Assembly (NCBI GenBank): GCA_902789735.1 | Contig: CADAOZ010000010.1 | Location: 28,666-92,665 of the forward strand | Direction of reading: 5' to 3' | Length of the DNA stretch: 64,000 nt | Source: an uncultured Lachnospiraceae bacterium | GTDB taxonomy: Bacteria > Bacillota > Clostridia > Lachnospirales > Lachnospiraceae | Part shown: piece by piece, positions 26,191-34,812 of the stretch | How the letters are laid out: each line of letters opens with the position of its first letter | Numbering within the stretch: the first letter of the stretch is position 1 | Position numbers and translations under genes: made by a program | Notes under the pieces: model-generated | What the model was told of the DNA's origin: nothing | Databases searched by the model: none | Seen by the model: only the letters and a program-made list of their open reading frames with translations

Positions 26191-28308
26191 CTACATCTTT
26201 CCGGGGGTCAATACCATGACGGATCTGGGAGCCGCGTTCACCACCGGTTCCCGCACAGGGGCCGGCTGATGATCCGGCATATCCCTGCCATAGATGCATT
26301 TCTGCAGGTACCAGCCCTCCTGGGTATTGGCCTCTACCCGCCAGCACAGGCCTTCCGGCAGAGGCGGCAGCAGGCAGGCCTGCTCCTCCCAGTAAGGATT
26401 GACGACCACAAAGACCAGATCGTCTCCGCCGTCCTCAAATTTTCCTGCGTAAAGGATCCGCAGGGCCCGGGTGGATTCTTCCGGCTCATAAACATTGATA
26501 TCCGCGAATCCCATGGAGCAGGGCTTTGTTTTCTTCCGCAGGACCGGGTGCGCTTTGCGGATCCGGATCATATGTCTGGTGAACCGGTACTGATCCTGAT
26601 TGCGTTCCAGATCCTCCCAGTTGAGCCAGCTGATCTCGTTATCCTGGCAGTAGCCGTTATTGTTGCCGCCCTGGGAATTCAGGAATTCATCCCCCGCCAG
26701 GAACATGGGCGTGCCCCGGCTGGTCATCAGGACCGCCATGGCGTTTCGGCAGAGTCTTCTGCGCAGGGCGTTGATCTCCGGATCATCGGTGGGACCCTCC
26801 ACGCCGCAGTTCCAGCTGCGGTTATCGTTACTGCCGTCTGTATTGTTCCAGCCGTTGCCTTCATTATGTTTGTGGTTATAGGAATACAGATCCCAAAGGG
26901 TAAATCCGTCATGGCAGTTAAGGAAATTGACGGAAGCGTTCTGATCCCGCATATCTTCCGCGTAGAGGTCAGGAGAGCCGGCCATCCGGTCGCCGGCCGC
27001 GCGGGACAGAGACAGGTTGCCCCGCAGGTAATCCCGCATATCATCCCGGTAGCGTCCGTTCCATTCCGCCCAGCGGTTCCAGGCAGGGAAGGTGCCCACC
27101 TGATAGAGTCCGCCGGCGTCCCAGGCCTCCGCGATCAGCTTGACATCCGCCAGAATGGGATCGCAGGTCAGCTGCTGCAGCATGGGCGGATCCTTCAGAG
27201 GCGTACCGTCCTGATTCCTTCCCAGGATAGAGGCCAGGTCAAAACGGAAGCCGTCCACATGGTAGGCGGTCGTCCAGTAGCGCAGGCATTCCAGGATCAG
27301 CTGCTGGACCATGGGATGGGAGCAGTTGACCGTATTGCCGCAGCCGCTGAAATTATAATAGCTGCCATCGGGGGTCAGCATGTAATAGATATTATTGTCA
27401 AATCCTTTCAGAGAAAAGCAGGGGCCGTTTGAATCACCCTCCGCAGTATGATTGAAAACAACATCCAGGAAACATTCGATGCCGTGATTGTTCAGCTCCC
27501 GGATCAGCTCCTTTAATTCCGTTCCTTCCCGGTTATATTCAAGCGAAGAGGAATAGGACGTGTTGGGAGAGAAGAAACTGACAGGATTGTATCCCCAGTA
27601 ATCCAGAAGCGTCTGGCCGTCCACGACCCGGGCGTCTTTCATCTCATCAAATTCAAAGATAGGCATCAGCTCCACCGCGTTGACGCCCAGATCCAGCAGA
27701 TAGGGAATCTTTTCCTTCAGTCCGGCAAAGGTGCCCGGACACGCGACGCCTGAAGAGGGATGTCTGGTAAAGCCCCGCACATGAAGTTCATAAATCACCA
27801 GATCCTCCATGGGGATCCGGGGATTTGCTTGCAGGCCCCAGTCAAAGTTGTTCCTGACGACCCTGGCCTTATAGAAGGAGCCGGGAGGGTTCAGGGTACC
27901 CCATACACTCTGGCCGGTGACGGCCCTGGCATAGATATCAAGCAGTATATTCTTCCTGCTGAAGCGAAGCCCGTTCTCCGGGTCCCAGGGACCGTCCGCC
28001 CTGTAGGCGTACTCAAATTCCTCGATATCCAGATCGAAGACCATCATGGAATAGACATTGCCGATCCGGTAGCTGTCAGGGAAAGGCAGGACAGCGTAGG
28101 GGTTTCTTTCGGTCCGGTGGAAGAGCAGCAGCTCCATGCCGGTGGCTCCTTTGGACCGGATGGTAAAATTCACGCAGTTGGAGAAGACGGTGGCGCCGTT
28201 GATTTCATATATGCCCGGACGGACATCGAAACCGTTGATGTTATCCAGCGGAAGCAGATTGATGTTGGTCAGAGAATTTGCGGAAGAAGTGTGTTTTTTT
28301 GCGGACAT
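26191..28308 (-). CDS. glgX: Glycogen debranching enzyme / isoamylase-type GH13 hydrolase
   Basis: A 705-residue GH13 enzyme that cleaves alpha-1,6 branches. An N-terminal CBM48-like domain (FDVRPGIYEINGATVFSN) precedes the TIM barrel, with VIYELHVRGFT, the GH13 regions VDGFRFDLAS (nucleophile Asp), LIAEAWDAGG (acid/base Glu) and FLNCHDG (transition-state Asp). The sequence resembles GlgX/TreX-type debranching enzymes. No signal peptide, so cytoplasmic glycogen metabolism is likely. The start at 28308 (MSAKKHTSSAN) has GGTAAGGGA upstream; an upstream in-frame extension to 28407 is less likely. It is a single-gene unit. Confidence 0.88.
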   Translation of the reverse strand: MSAKKHTSSANSLTNINLLPLDNINGFDVRPGIYEINGATVFSNCVNFTIRSKGATGMELLLFHRTERNPYAVLPFPDSYRIGNVYSMMVFDLDIEEFEYAYRADGPWDPENGLRFSRKNILLDIYARAVTGQSVWGTLNPPGSFYKARVVRNNFDWGLQANPRIPMEDLVIYELHVRGFTRHPSSGVACPGTFAGLKEKIPYLLDLGVNAVELMPIFEFDEMKDARVVDGQTLLDYWGYNPVSFFSPNTSYSSSLEYNREGTELKELIRELNNHGIECFLDVVFNHTAEGDSNGPCFSLKGFDNNIYYMLTPDGSYYNFSGCGNTVNCSHPMVQQLILECLRYWTTAYHVDGFRFDLASILGRNQDGTPLKDPPMLQQLTCDPILADVKLIAEAWDAGGLYQVGTFPAWNRWAEWNGRYRDDMRDYLRGNLSLSRAAGDRMAGSPDLYAEDMRDQNASVNFLNCHDGFTLWDLYSYNHKHNEGNGWNNTDGSNDNRSWNCGVEGPTDDPEINALRRRLCRNAMAVLMTSRGTPMFLAGDEFLNSQGGNNNGYCQDNEISWLNWEDLERNQDQYRFTRHMIRIRKAHPVLRKKTKPCSMGFADINVYEPEESTRALRILYAGKFEDGGDDLVFVVVNPYWEEQACLLPPLPEGLCWRVEANTQEGWYLQKCIYGRDMPDHQPAPVREPVVNAAPRSVMVLTPGKM

Positions 28309-28415
28309 GACTTTTCCCTTACCTGTTAATGACTGAAAATGCAGGATGAATGATTTCTGACAGGCGGACCCGTCCAGGTGGATCCGGCCGCCTGTATACC
28401 CCCTCATTATAACAC

Positions 28416-28498
28416 ATGAACCGGGCGTCAGACTTGCCGGTTCACATGCGGACCAGGCGTCAAATTGAACCGGGCGTCAGATTTGCCGGTTCATGTCA
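28416..28498. repeat. Duplicated palindromic element in a divergent promoter region
   Basis: Two copies of TGAACCGGGCGTCAGA(C/T)TTG followed by CCGGTTCA lie at about 28417-28446 and 28465-28493. Each ends are mutually complementary (TGAACCGG/CCGGTTCA). The 309-base spacer 28309-28617 between the divergent glgX-like and DUF362 genes also holds a small hairpin (AACCCC/GGGGGTT, 28501-28517) and a TATAAT at 28550-28555 that may be the -10 of the DUF362 gene. Confidence 0.65.
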
Positions 28499-28617
28499 AT
28501 AACCCCTCCCGGGGGTTACAAAGAGATAGTGTTTTAGTCGAAAATCGTTTATAATAACAGCATAGACAATTGTCAGGCTTCAAAAAAGATTCTGCTGAAT
28601 TTACAGGGAGGTATGAT

Positions 28618-29646
28618 ATGGCAGATAAAGTTATCAAACCCGGAACAGGCGGAGACCAGTATATTCCTTTTGACAAGAGAACCGGAGACAGCTCTGTCGT
28701 GTATTTCACCAGGGACCTTTCCCCGGAAGGCCTGATCAGGATTTTTGACAAAGTCAGCCAGGTCCTGGAAGGCAAAGTCGCGGTCAAGCTCCATACAGGC
28801 GAAAAGAACGGCCCCAACATCATTCCCCGGACCTTTGTCAGGGAACTGTTCGAGAAGCGGCTTCCGGACGCCACGATTATTGAGACCAACACCTACTATG
28901 AGGGTGACCGCTATACCACCGAGCAGCACAAAGAGACGCTGAAGGTGAACGGATGGACCTTCGCGCCCGTGGACATTACCGACGCGGAAGGCACGGCCAT
29001 GCTTCCTGTGGAAGGCGGCAAGTGGTTCAAGGAGATGTCTGTCGGCAAGAGCATGCTGGACTATGATTCCATGCTGGCCCTGACCCATTTCAAGGGACAT
29101 GTACAGGGCGGCTTCGGCGGCTCCAACAAGAACATCGGTATCGGCTGCGCGGACGGCAGGATCGGCAAGGCCATGATCCATACCACGCCCGGCCAGTCCG
29201 ATATGTGGGACATTAAGACAGAGGAACTGATGGAGAGGATCGCGGAATCCACCAAAGCCACCATCAGCTTCTTCGGAAAAAACGTCGCCTACATCAATGT
29301 GATGCGCAACATGTCTGTTTCCTGCGACTGTGAAGGCGTTGCCGCACAGCCCGTTGTTACTCCCGACGTCGGTATCGTAGCTTCTCTGGATATTCTGGCG
29401 GCGGACCAGGCCTGCATAGACCTTGTCTACGCCCTGCCTGAAGAGAGCCACGCCGACCTGATCGAGCGTATGGAGACCAGGCACGGCCTGCGCCAGCTCA
29501 CCTACATGAAAGAGCTGAACATGGGCAACGACAAATATACCCTGATCGATATTGATCATGACGACCGCGAGATCACAGCGGCCCAGGCCGTTGAAGGCAT
29601 TTCCGGCGGCTGGATTCCGGACGCCTACAACCGTATCCGCAAATAA
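28618..29646 (+). CDS. DUF362-domain protein
   Basis: A 342-residue cytoplasmic protein matching the DUF362 family: VVYFTRDL, VAVKLHTGEKNGPNIIP, and SMLALTHFKGHVQGGFGGSNKNIGIG-type motifs are visible (the last split around positions 29070-29140). It lacks the C-terminal 2x[4Fe-4S] ferredoxin domain that many DUF362 proteins carry. ATG 28618 has GGGAGG upstream. The family is linked to Fe-S or radical enzymes, but the function here is unknown. It is monocistronic and ends in a strong terminator. Base use and codon choice suggest good expression. Confidence 0.82.
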   Translation: MADKVIKPGTGGDQYIPFDKRTGDSSVVYFTRDLSPEGLIRIFDKVSQVLEGKVAVKLHTGEKNGPNIIPRTFVRELFEKRLPDATIIETNTYYEGDRYTTEQHKETLKVNGWTFAPVDITDAEGTAMLPVEGGKWFKEMSVGKSMLDYDSMLALTHFKGHVQGGFGGSNKNIGIGCADGRIGKAMIHTTPGQSDMWDIKTEELMERIAESTKATISFFGKNVAYINVMRNMSVSCDCEGVAAQPVVTPDVGIVASLDILAADQACIDLVYALPEESHADLIERMETRHGLRQLTYMKELNMGNDKYTLIDIDHDDREITAAQAVEGISGGWIPDAYNRIRK

Positions 29647-29713
29647 CAGTAGAAAAAGAAACAGGCGCATACAGGCTGTTAGCCGGACAGCGCCCACTCA
29701 TAAGACTGTAAAT

Positions 29714-29753
29714 GACAGGACCGACGCATTCCAACGAATGCGCCGGTCCTGTT
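29714..29753 (+). terminator. Intrinsic terminator after DUF362 gene
   Basis: ACAGGACCGACGCATTC pairs with GAATGCGCCGGTCCTGT around a four-base loop, followed by TTT. The stem is 17 base pairs with one mismatch. Confidence 0.75.
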
Positions 29754-29811
29754 TGGGTGTAATATGCCTGCCATGCGCCAGCTGATTCCGGTCTGGCGGA
29801 ACGTGTCTGGC

Positions 29812-30489
29812 TCAGACGCGGCCTTTCCTCTTTCCGTGCCTTCTGGCGTAATCTTGCTCTACTTTCTCTTTCCAGTTGTCAGCAATGGGAGCCTCATCCG
29901 GAGCGCTGCATCTGAAGGAACTCAGGGCGTCTGACATAGCCTCATAGTTAAGGCTGGTACCATAGGCGTCATGCTCGTAGGTGACCGCCCTGTCCGCGTG
30001 GATGCCAAAGCGTCCGGCTACAGAGATGGCGTCAATATTGGCGCCCAGGAACAGGAACTCCCAGTGATATTTCTCCTTCTGGCGCTCGACGAGCCGGCGG
30101 ATATCATCATAGGAATAACGCCTGCTGGAATTCTCATAACCGTCTGTGGTAATGATAAAGATGGTCTTTTCAGGGCGGTCCTCCTCCCGCGCGTACTTAT
30201 GGACATTACCGATATGACGGATCGCGTCTCCCATGGCGTCCAGCAGGGCAGTGCAGCCGCCGACGCGGTACTGGTCTCTGGTCATATCTTTGATCTTATC
30301 CAGAGGCACACGGTCATGCAGAACCGTCTGATGTGTATCAAAGAGAACGGTGGAAACGAAAGCCTCTCCCTCTTCCTCTCTCTGCTTGCTGAGCATGCTG
30401 TTGAAGCCGCCGATCGTATCCGGCTCAAGCCCGCTCATGGAGCCGCTCTTGTCAATGATAAAAACGATTTCTGTAAGATTCTTTCTCAT
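29812..30489 (-). CDS. VWA-domain protein (TerY-like)
   Basis: A 225-residue soluble protein that is almost entirely one von Willebrand factor A domain. The metal-ion-dependent adhesion site is complete: VFIIDKSGSMSG at the start, GGCTALLDAMGDA, and IFIITTDGYENSS. No signal peptide. Proteins of this kind (TerY-like) act in tellurite/stress and phosphorylation-linked conflict operons, but no ter genes are adjacent. The start MRKNLTEIV at 30489 has GGAGGCAG upstream. It lies downstream of the macro-domain gene on the same strand, separated by a terminator. Confidence 0.82.
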   Translation of the reverse strand: MRKNLTEIVFIIDKSGSMSGLEPDTIGGFNSMLSKQREEEGEAFVSTVLFDTHQTVLHDRVPLDKIKDMTRDQYRVGGCTALLDAMGDAIRHIGNVHKYAREEDRPEKTIFIITTDGYENSSRRYSYDDIRRLVERQKEKYHWEFLFLGANIDAISVAGRFGIHADRAVTYEHDAYGTSLNYEAMSDALSSFRCSAPDEAPIADNWKEKVEQDYARRHGKRKGRV

Positions 30490-30616
30490 AGTATCTGCCT
30501 CCTTTGATAACTGCTGCCTATCCGGCCGGGATCCTTTTATGATCTCCTCCGACATTGTCCATGTCATCCGCCGGTCATTTCTTTTGTCTATGGTCCCATT
30601 ATAGGAAACAGAAAAT

Positions 30617-30647
30617 AAAAAAAGGTCACTTCAGAAGCGACCTTTTC
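30617..30647 (-). terminator. Intrinsic terminator after the macro-domain gene
   Basis: Read on the minus strand, AAAGGTCGC-TTCTGAA-GTGACCTTT is followed by a long T run. It lies 70 bases downstream of the macro-domain stop. Confidence 0.8.
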
Positions 30648-30716
30648 AAGGCTGATTACAGCTGCCGTCCGGAGCCGTTTACATGCTATGATTCCTGCCT
30701 GTGGTATAGAGGATTG

Positions 30717-32045
30717 TCATCCTGTAAGAGGCGCCTCATCGTGCTCGAACAGGGCGATATCGATGGTGATCACATCCCAGATCTCATTCTCAATAAAGAA
30801 ACTGACAATTAAGTCTGACAGACTGCTGGGGGAGAGGGCATAACCGGCCCGGGAGAGCAGATCTTTGGTCTCATCCAGATTCAGGCGCAGGGCTATGGCC
30901 AGCGCCAGGGCAGTAGACTTCCTGGGCTGATATTTGCTGTTGCTGCGGATCTTGGAGAATAACCGTTTATCTACATTGGCTCTTTTGTATACCTCCACAT
31001 CTGTCATGCCTTTTTCATCGATCAGACGGAAGAGCATTTTCTGGAATGATTCGCCCAGCTGGTCGGCCAGTCCGTCCAATGTCCGCCTGCGGTTTTTCGA
31101 CCGGTACGAAGACGCATGTCCGGGAGATTCTAAACGGTGGTGCCCGCCGGGGACGGGAGCAGAATCACGTTCAGGAACCCGCGGAGCGGAAAGCGCCGGA
31201 AAAGGCCATGGCCGGGATTCCTCTTTTTCCTCCGACAGCCCTTCCTCCTCTGAAGAGGATGCTTCTGAAGAGGATGCTTCTGAAGAGGATACCTCTGAAA
31301 AAGATGTTTCTGTAAAGGATGCTGTTGAAAAGGACTCTTCTTCCAGAAGATCATCAAAATGAAAGCTGTCTTCGTCCGAAGCGTTGAGTGAAATATCGGA
31401 TGACAGCACACGGCCGTCTTTATAAGATGCTCCATCAGTGAAATAATCAGGAGAAAATGGGGATTCATCGCGGCGTCCGGGATAAGAGCGGCTGTATTCC
31501 CGGAGAGCCTGTCTGCCGGCGTACCGTTCATCAATATAAGAATCGATCGCACCGACCAGGTTTTCGGACAGGGCCAGGGAAGTCTTATCAAATACGACCA
31601 GCAGGATCTCCATTTCATGATCCGCCAGAAATTCGGTGAAGACGCCAATGGCGGTCTGCAGGGCCAGATCTTTGGGAAATCCATAGTTGCCGGTGGAGAT
31701 TAAGGGAAAGGCAATGCTGCGGCATCTATAGCGGACTGCCAGAGCCAGTGATGACCTGTAGCAGTCAGCCAGAATTTCCTGCTCCTGCCTGACGCCGCCT
31801 TCCCAAAGGGGACCGACAGTATGAATGATATATGCTGCGGGCAGACCAAAGCCCGGAGTGATGGCTGCTTTGCCCGGTTCGATGGGGCCGATCTTATTTC
31901 TGGCCTCCAGAAGCCGTTCCCTGCCGGCTGCCTCATAGATGGCAGAATCCGTTCCGGAACCGATCACGGGCCGGGGGTTGGCGGTATTGACAATGGCAGA
32001 AGCCCTGACTTTTGTGATGTCGTTTCGAATGATCTTAAAAGGCAT
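30717..32045 (-). CDS. Macro-domain protein with C-terminal helical DNA-binding-like domain
   Basis: A 442-residue protein in three parts. Residues 1-170 are a macro domain (IVNTANPRPVIGSGTD, IIHTVGPLW, FPLISTGNYGFPKD), which binds or hydrolyses ADP-ribose conjugates. Residues about 180-325 are a disordered linker with an acidic Ser/Glu minisatellite (SSSEASSSEA), encoded by a 15-base repeat at about 31255-31330. Residues 326-442 are a helical domain with EVYKRANVDKRLFSKIR, which looks like a helix-turn-helix. The same domain ends the protein at 44245-44901. The pairing suggests an ADP-ribose-dependent regulator; the function is inference. Confidence 0.8.
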   Translation of the reverse strand: MPFKIIRNDITKVRASAIVNTANPRPVIGSGTDSAIYEAAGRERLLEARNKIGPIEPGKAAITPGFGLPAAYIIHTVGPLWEGGVRQEQEILADCYRSSLALAVRYRCRSIAFPLISTGNYGFPKDLALQTAIGVFTEFLADHEMEILLVVFDKTSLALSENLVGAIDSYIDERYAGRQALREYSRSYPGRRDESPFSPDYFTDGASYKDGRVLSSDISLNASDEDSFHFDDLLEEESFSTASFTETSFSEVSSSEASSSEASSSEEEGLSEEKEESRPWPFPALSAPRVPERDSAPVPGGHHRLESPGHASSYRSKNRRRTLDGLADQLGESFQKMLFRLIDEKGMTDVEVYKRANVDKRLFSKIRSNSKYQPRKSTALALAIALRLNLDETKDLLSRAGYALSPSSLSDLIVSFFIENEIWDVITIDIALFEHDEAPLTG

Positions 32046-32047
32046 AT

Positions 32048-32317
32048 CTAGTCCCTGTATTCTGTAATGCTTGTTTTATGCTGCGTATTGACCTGCCCGT
32101 TGTGGAAGGTCAAAATATCCGTTCCTGTGGCAGAGCCTCCACCGCCGGCAATTTCCGGTATATCATCTTTGCCAATGTAAGCCGGAGAGAAAGCAAGGTA
32201 ATCTTCAGGAAGCATTTCCATTCCAATATACCGCAGAAAGGAAAATTTCCAATCCGGTATCTGTTTTTCACATATACCTTCCGAATCATTTTTCCAACAT
32301 CTCATATAGCTGTGCAT
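32048..32317 (-). CDS. Possible small gene upstream of the macro-domain gene
   Basis: An 89-codon open frame ending two bases before the macro-domain start, so coupling would be natural. Codon use looks like that of genuine genes here (SFLRYIGMEMLPEDYLAF, GGGGSATGTDILTFHNG), but there is no clear Shine-Dalgarno. It resembles nothing I know. It could be a small partner protein or a remnant of a longer gene. Confidence 0.35.
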   Translation of the reverse strand: MHSYMRCWKNDSEGICEKQIPDWKFSFLRYIGMEMLPEDYLAFSPAYIGKDDIPEIAGGGGSATGTDILTFHNGQVNTQHKTSITEYRD

Positions 32318-32397
32318 ATATCATAGCATTATTTCATGAAACTGTTTTTGTAAAAAAATAAATTGCGTTGGATTGCGTTAAAGTGATGAATTTATAG

Positions 32398-32426
32398 TTG
32401 CACATATGAAAAACCGGGTATATAAT
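32398..32426 (+). promoter_or_regulatory. Sigma-A promoter of the riboflavin operon
   Basis: TTGCAC (32398-32403), a 17-base spacer and a perfect TATAAT (32421-32426) lie about 25 bases before the FMN riboswitch. This is an almost canonical housekeeping promoter. Confidence 0.8.
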
Positions 32427-32446
32427 CTTGATTGACAAATAAATAA

Positions 32447-32553
32447 CACTTCGGGGCGGGGTGCAATTCCCCACCGGCGGTACAGCCCGCGAACCTTATG
32501 GTATGATCCGGTGAAATTCCGGAGCCGACAGTATAGTCTGGATGAGAGAAGTA
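32447..32553 (+). promoter_or_regulatory. FMN riboswitch (RFN element)
   Basis: The RFN signature is present in order: CTTCGGGGCGGGGTGCAATT, CCCCACCGGCGGTA, AGCCCGCGA, CCGGTGAAATTCCGGAGCCG, ACAGTATAGTCTGGATGAGA. FMN binding is expected to favour the terminator at 32582-32610 and shut down the downstream riboflavin genes. Of the 527-base spacer 32318-32844, the rest (32611-32844) holds a second small hairpin (GGCTCCGGGACAGTCCGGAGC at about 32716) with a following T-tract. Confidence 0.95.
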
Positions 32554-32581
32554 TGTTGATGAACACGTGTGTCATGATGTC

Positions 32582-32610
32582 CCGGAATATGCTTTTATTC
32601 CGGCTTTTTT
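32582..32610 (+). terminator. Riboswitch expression-platform terminator
   Basis: CCGGAATA and TATTCCGG form an eight base-pair stem around TGCTTT, followed by CTTTTTT. Placed 29 bases after the aptamer, it is the likely FMN-dependent terminator. Confidence 0.8.
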
Positions 32611-32844
32611 ATTTTCACGCGGAATCTTCCTTTCTGAATCATTATGATTTCAGCAGAGAGGGTCTGGAAAGAAAATACATTGTAATGACATACAGTAATC
32701 AGACAGTTTACAAAAGGCTCCGGGACAGTCCGGAGCTTATTTTTTTACCGGTCATCAGTGAATGACAGCCGGACCGGATTCAGCTGACGGGGATTTTATG
32801 ATCTTCTTTAGCAAAAGCACATAGATTAAACGGAAAGGAATAGA

Positions 32845-34005
32845 ATGGAGCAGGCCTTCGAACCAAATGAAAAATATATGCGGCATGCCATAAATCTGGC
32901 CAGAACGGCGGCAGGTCATACCAATCCAAATCCCATGGTGGGTGCGGTAATCGTGAAAAATGGCAGGATCATCGGTCTTGGCTGCCATGAGCGGTACGGA
33001 GAACTGCACGCCGAACGAAAAGCACTGCAGCAGCTGACGGAACCGGCGGATGGGGCAGAAATGTACGTAACACTGGAGCCCTGCTGTCATTATGGAAAGC
33101 AGCCTCCCTGTACTGAAGCCGTAATCAAAAGCGGGATCAAGCGGGTCATCATTGGATCCGCGGATCCCAATCCCAAAGTAGCCGGAAAGGGCGTCCGGCA
33201 GCTCCGGGCCGCAGGCATTGAAGTTATTGAGGATTTCATGCGGGAGGAATGCGACAGCATCAACCCGGTCTTTTTCCATTACATCACCAGGAACATCCCC
33301 TATGTTGCCCTGAAATACGCCATGACTGTGGATGGCAGGATTGCCACTGACGCAGGTAAATCCATGTGGATCACAGGAGAAGAGGCCAGAGCCCATGTAC
33401 ACACCCTGCGGAATTATTATTCCGGGATTCTGGCAGGGATCGGAACGGTCCTGGCAGACGATCCCCTCCTCACCTGCAGGATGCCCGGCGGACGTAATCC
33501 GGTCAGGATCATCCTGGATTCGGACCTGCGGATTCCGATGGAGAGCAGGCTGGTACAGTCAGCGAAAGAGACGCCGCTGATCGTGATCAGAAGAAAAAAG
33601 GAACAGCCGGATTCACAGAAAACAGGAGCTGTGTCAGCGGATCCGGAGAAAGCGGAAATGCTCGCGGAAAGGCAGGCGTTCCTGGAAGAAGCGGGTGTGA
33701 CAGTTCTGGCAGTCGGGGAGGATGCGTACGGCCTGCGGATCCCCGAGGTCCTGCAGGAGCTGGGGAAGCGGAAGATTGACGGCGTTCTGGTAGAAGGCGG
33801 CAGTCATGTAAATGCTTCTTTTGTCAGAGCAGGCGCAGTCCAGCATATTTATGCCTATGTCGGAGCAAAAATCTTCGGAGGCAGCCAATATCCGCCGGTC
33901 CGGGACGCCGGGATCCGGCAGGTGGAAGACGCCCTGGAACTGACCAATCCGAAAGTACGGATATTCGGCAGCGATGTTCTTTTGGAATATGACTGCTCCA
34001 CGTAA
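32845..34005 (+). CDS. ribD: Bifunctional riboflavin biosynthesis deaminase/reductase RibD
   Basis: A 386-residue two-domain enzyme that deaminates and then reduces the pyrimidine intermediate of riboflavin synthesis. The N-terminal deaminase has the zinc motifs GELHAERKAL and LEPCCHYGKQPPC. The C-terminal reductase starts near residue 150 (ALKYAMTVDGRIATD) and ends with VLVEGGSHVNASF. ATG 32845 has AAAGGAA upstream. First gene of the rib operon under the FMN riboswitch. Confidence 0.97.
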   Translation: MEQAFEPNEKYMRHAINLARTAAGHTNPNPMVGAVIVKNGRIIGLGCHERYGELHAERKALQQLTEPADGAEMYVTLEPCCHYGKQPPCTEAVIKSGIKRVIIGSADPNPKVAGKGVRQLRAAGIEVIEDFMREECDSINPVFFHYITRNIPYVALKYAMTVDGRIATDAGKSMWITGEEARAHVHTLRNYYSGILAGIGTVLADDPLLTCRMPGGRNPVRIILDSDLRIPMESRLVQSAKETPLIVIRRKKEQPDSQKTGAVSADPEKAEMLAERQAFLEEAGVTVLAVGEDAYGLRIPEVLQELGKRKIDGVLVEGGSHVNASFVRAGAVQHIYAYVGAKIFGGSQYPPVRDAGIRQVEDALELTNPKVRIFGSDVLLEYDCST

Positions 34006-34121
34006 TCACCTCTGGGGTCCCGGACAGTAAACCGGTACCTCTGCAGTAAACCGGCACCTCTGGGGTCCCGGACAATAAACCGGCACATCTGGGGTTCCGG
34101 CACCTCTGGGGTCCCGGATAA
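34006..34121. repeat. Intergenic tandem repeat between ribD and ribE
   Basis: The unit CACCTCTGGGGTCCCGGACA, alternating with TAAACCGG, recurs four times with variants (CTCTGCAGTAAACCGG, CATCTGGGGTTCCGG). It fills the spacer inside an otherwise compact operon. It leaves only AAGGAA as ribosome site for ribE. Confidence 0.8.
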
Positions 34122-34135
34122 TGAAGGAAACGAAT

Positions 34136-34792
34136 ATGTTCACAGGAATCATTGAAGAAGTTGGTACGATCCGGAAAGTCATAACAGGACAGACTTCCGG
34201 CAGCATAGAAATACAGGCCTCCAGGGTCCTGCAGGGGACCAGGACCGGCGACAGCATAGCAGTGAACGGCGTATGCCTGACGGTCACTTCCATGCAGGCA
34301 GATTCCTTTACAGCCGATGTCATGCCAGAGACCCTGCGCCGCAGCAATCTGGGCAGCCTGCGAAAAGGAGCCGGCGTCAACCTGGAACGGGCCATGGCCG
34401 CGGACGGCCGTTTCGGAGGACATATCGTATCCGGTCATATCGACGGGACCGGAACCATTGCGTCCATGAGAAGGGAAGGAAACGCGGTCTGGGTATCAGT
34501 GACCTGCCCGGAAGCGATCCTGCGGCTGATCGTGGAGAAAGGCTCCATATGCATTGACGGCATCAGTCTGACAGTAGCTTCCGTGGATCAGGCCGGATTC
34601 AAAGTATCCATCATTCCGCATACCGGTGCGGAGACCACCCTGCTCAGACGGAGCCCCGGAGAAGCGGTCAATCTGGAAAATGACATCGTCGGTAAGTATG
34701 TGGAACGGCTTCTGCAGCCCTATACCGGCAGCAGGGAACAGGAGAAGACAAGTACCATAACAAGAGAATTTCTCTCAAAGTATGGATTTTAG
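34136..34792 (+). CDS. ribE: Riboflavin synthase alpha subunit
   Basis: A 218-residue lumazine dismutating enzyme that makes riboflavin. It starts with the standard MFTGIIEEVG and has two lumazine-binding repeats: VNGVCLTVTS in the first barrel and GISLTVASVD in the second, plus GGHIVSGHIDGTG between them. The ATG at 34121 gives five extra residues and is less likely. Second gene of the rib operon. Confidence 0.96.
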   Translation: MFTGIIEEVGTIRKVITGQTSGSIEIQASRVLQGTRTGDSIAVNGVCLTVTSMQADSFTADVMPETLRRSNLGSLRKGAGVNLERAMAADGRFGGHIVSGHIDGTGTIASMRREGNAVWVSVTCPEAILRLIVEKGSICIDGISLTVASVDQAGFKVSIIPHTGAETTLLRRSPGEAVNLENDIVGKYVERLLQPYTGSREQEKTSTITREFLSKYGF

Positions 34793-34812
34793 TTTAAAAA
34801 AGGAGACTATAA

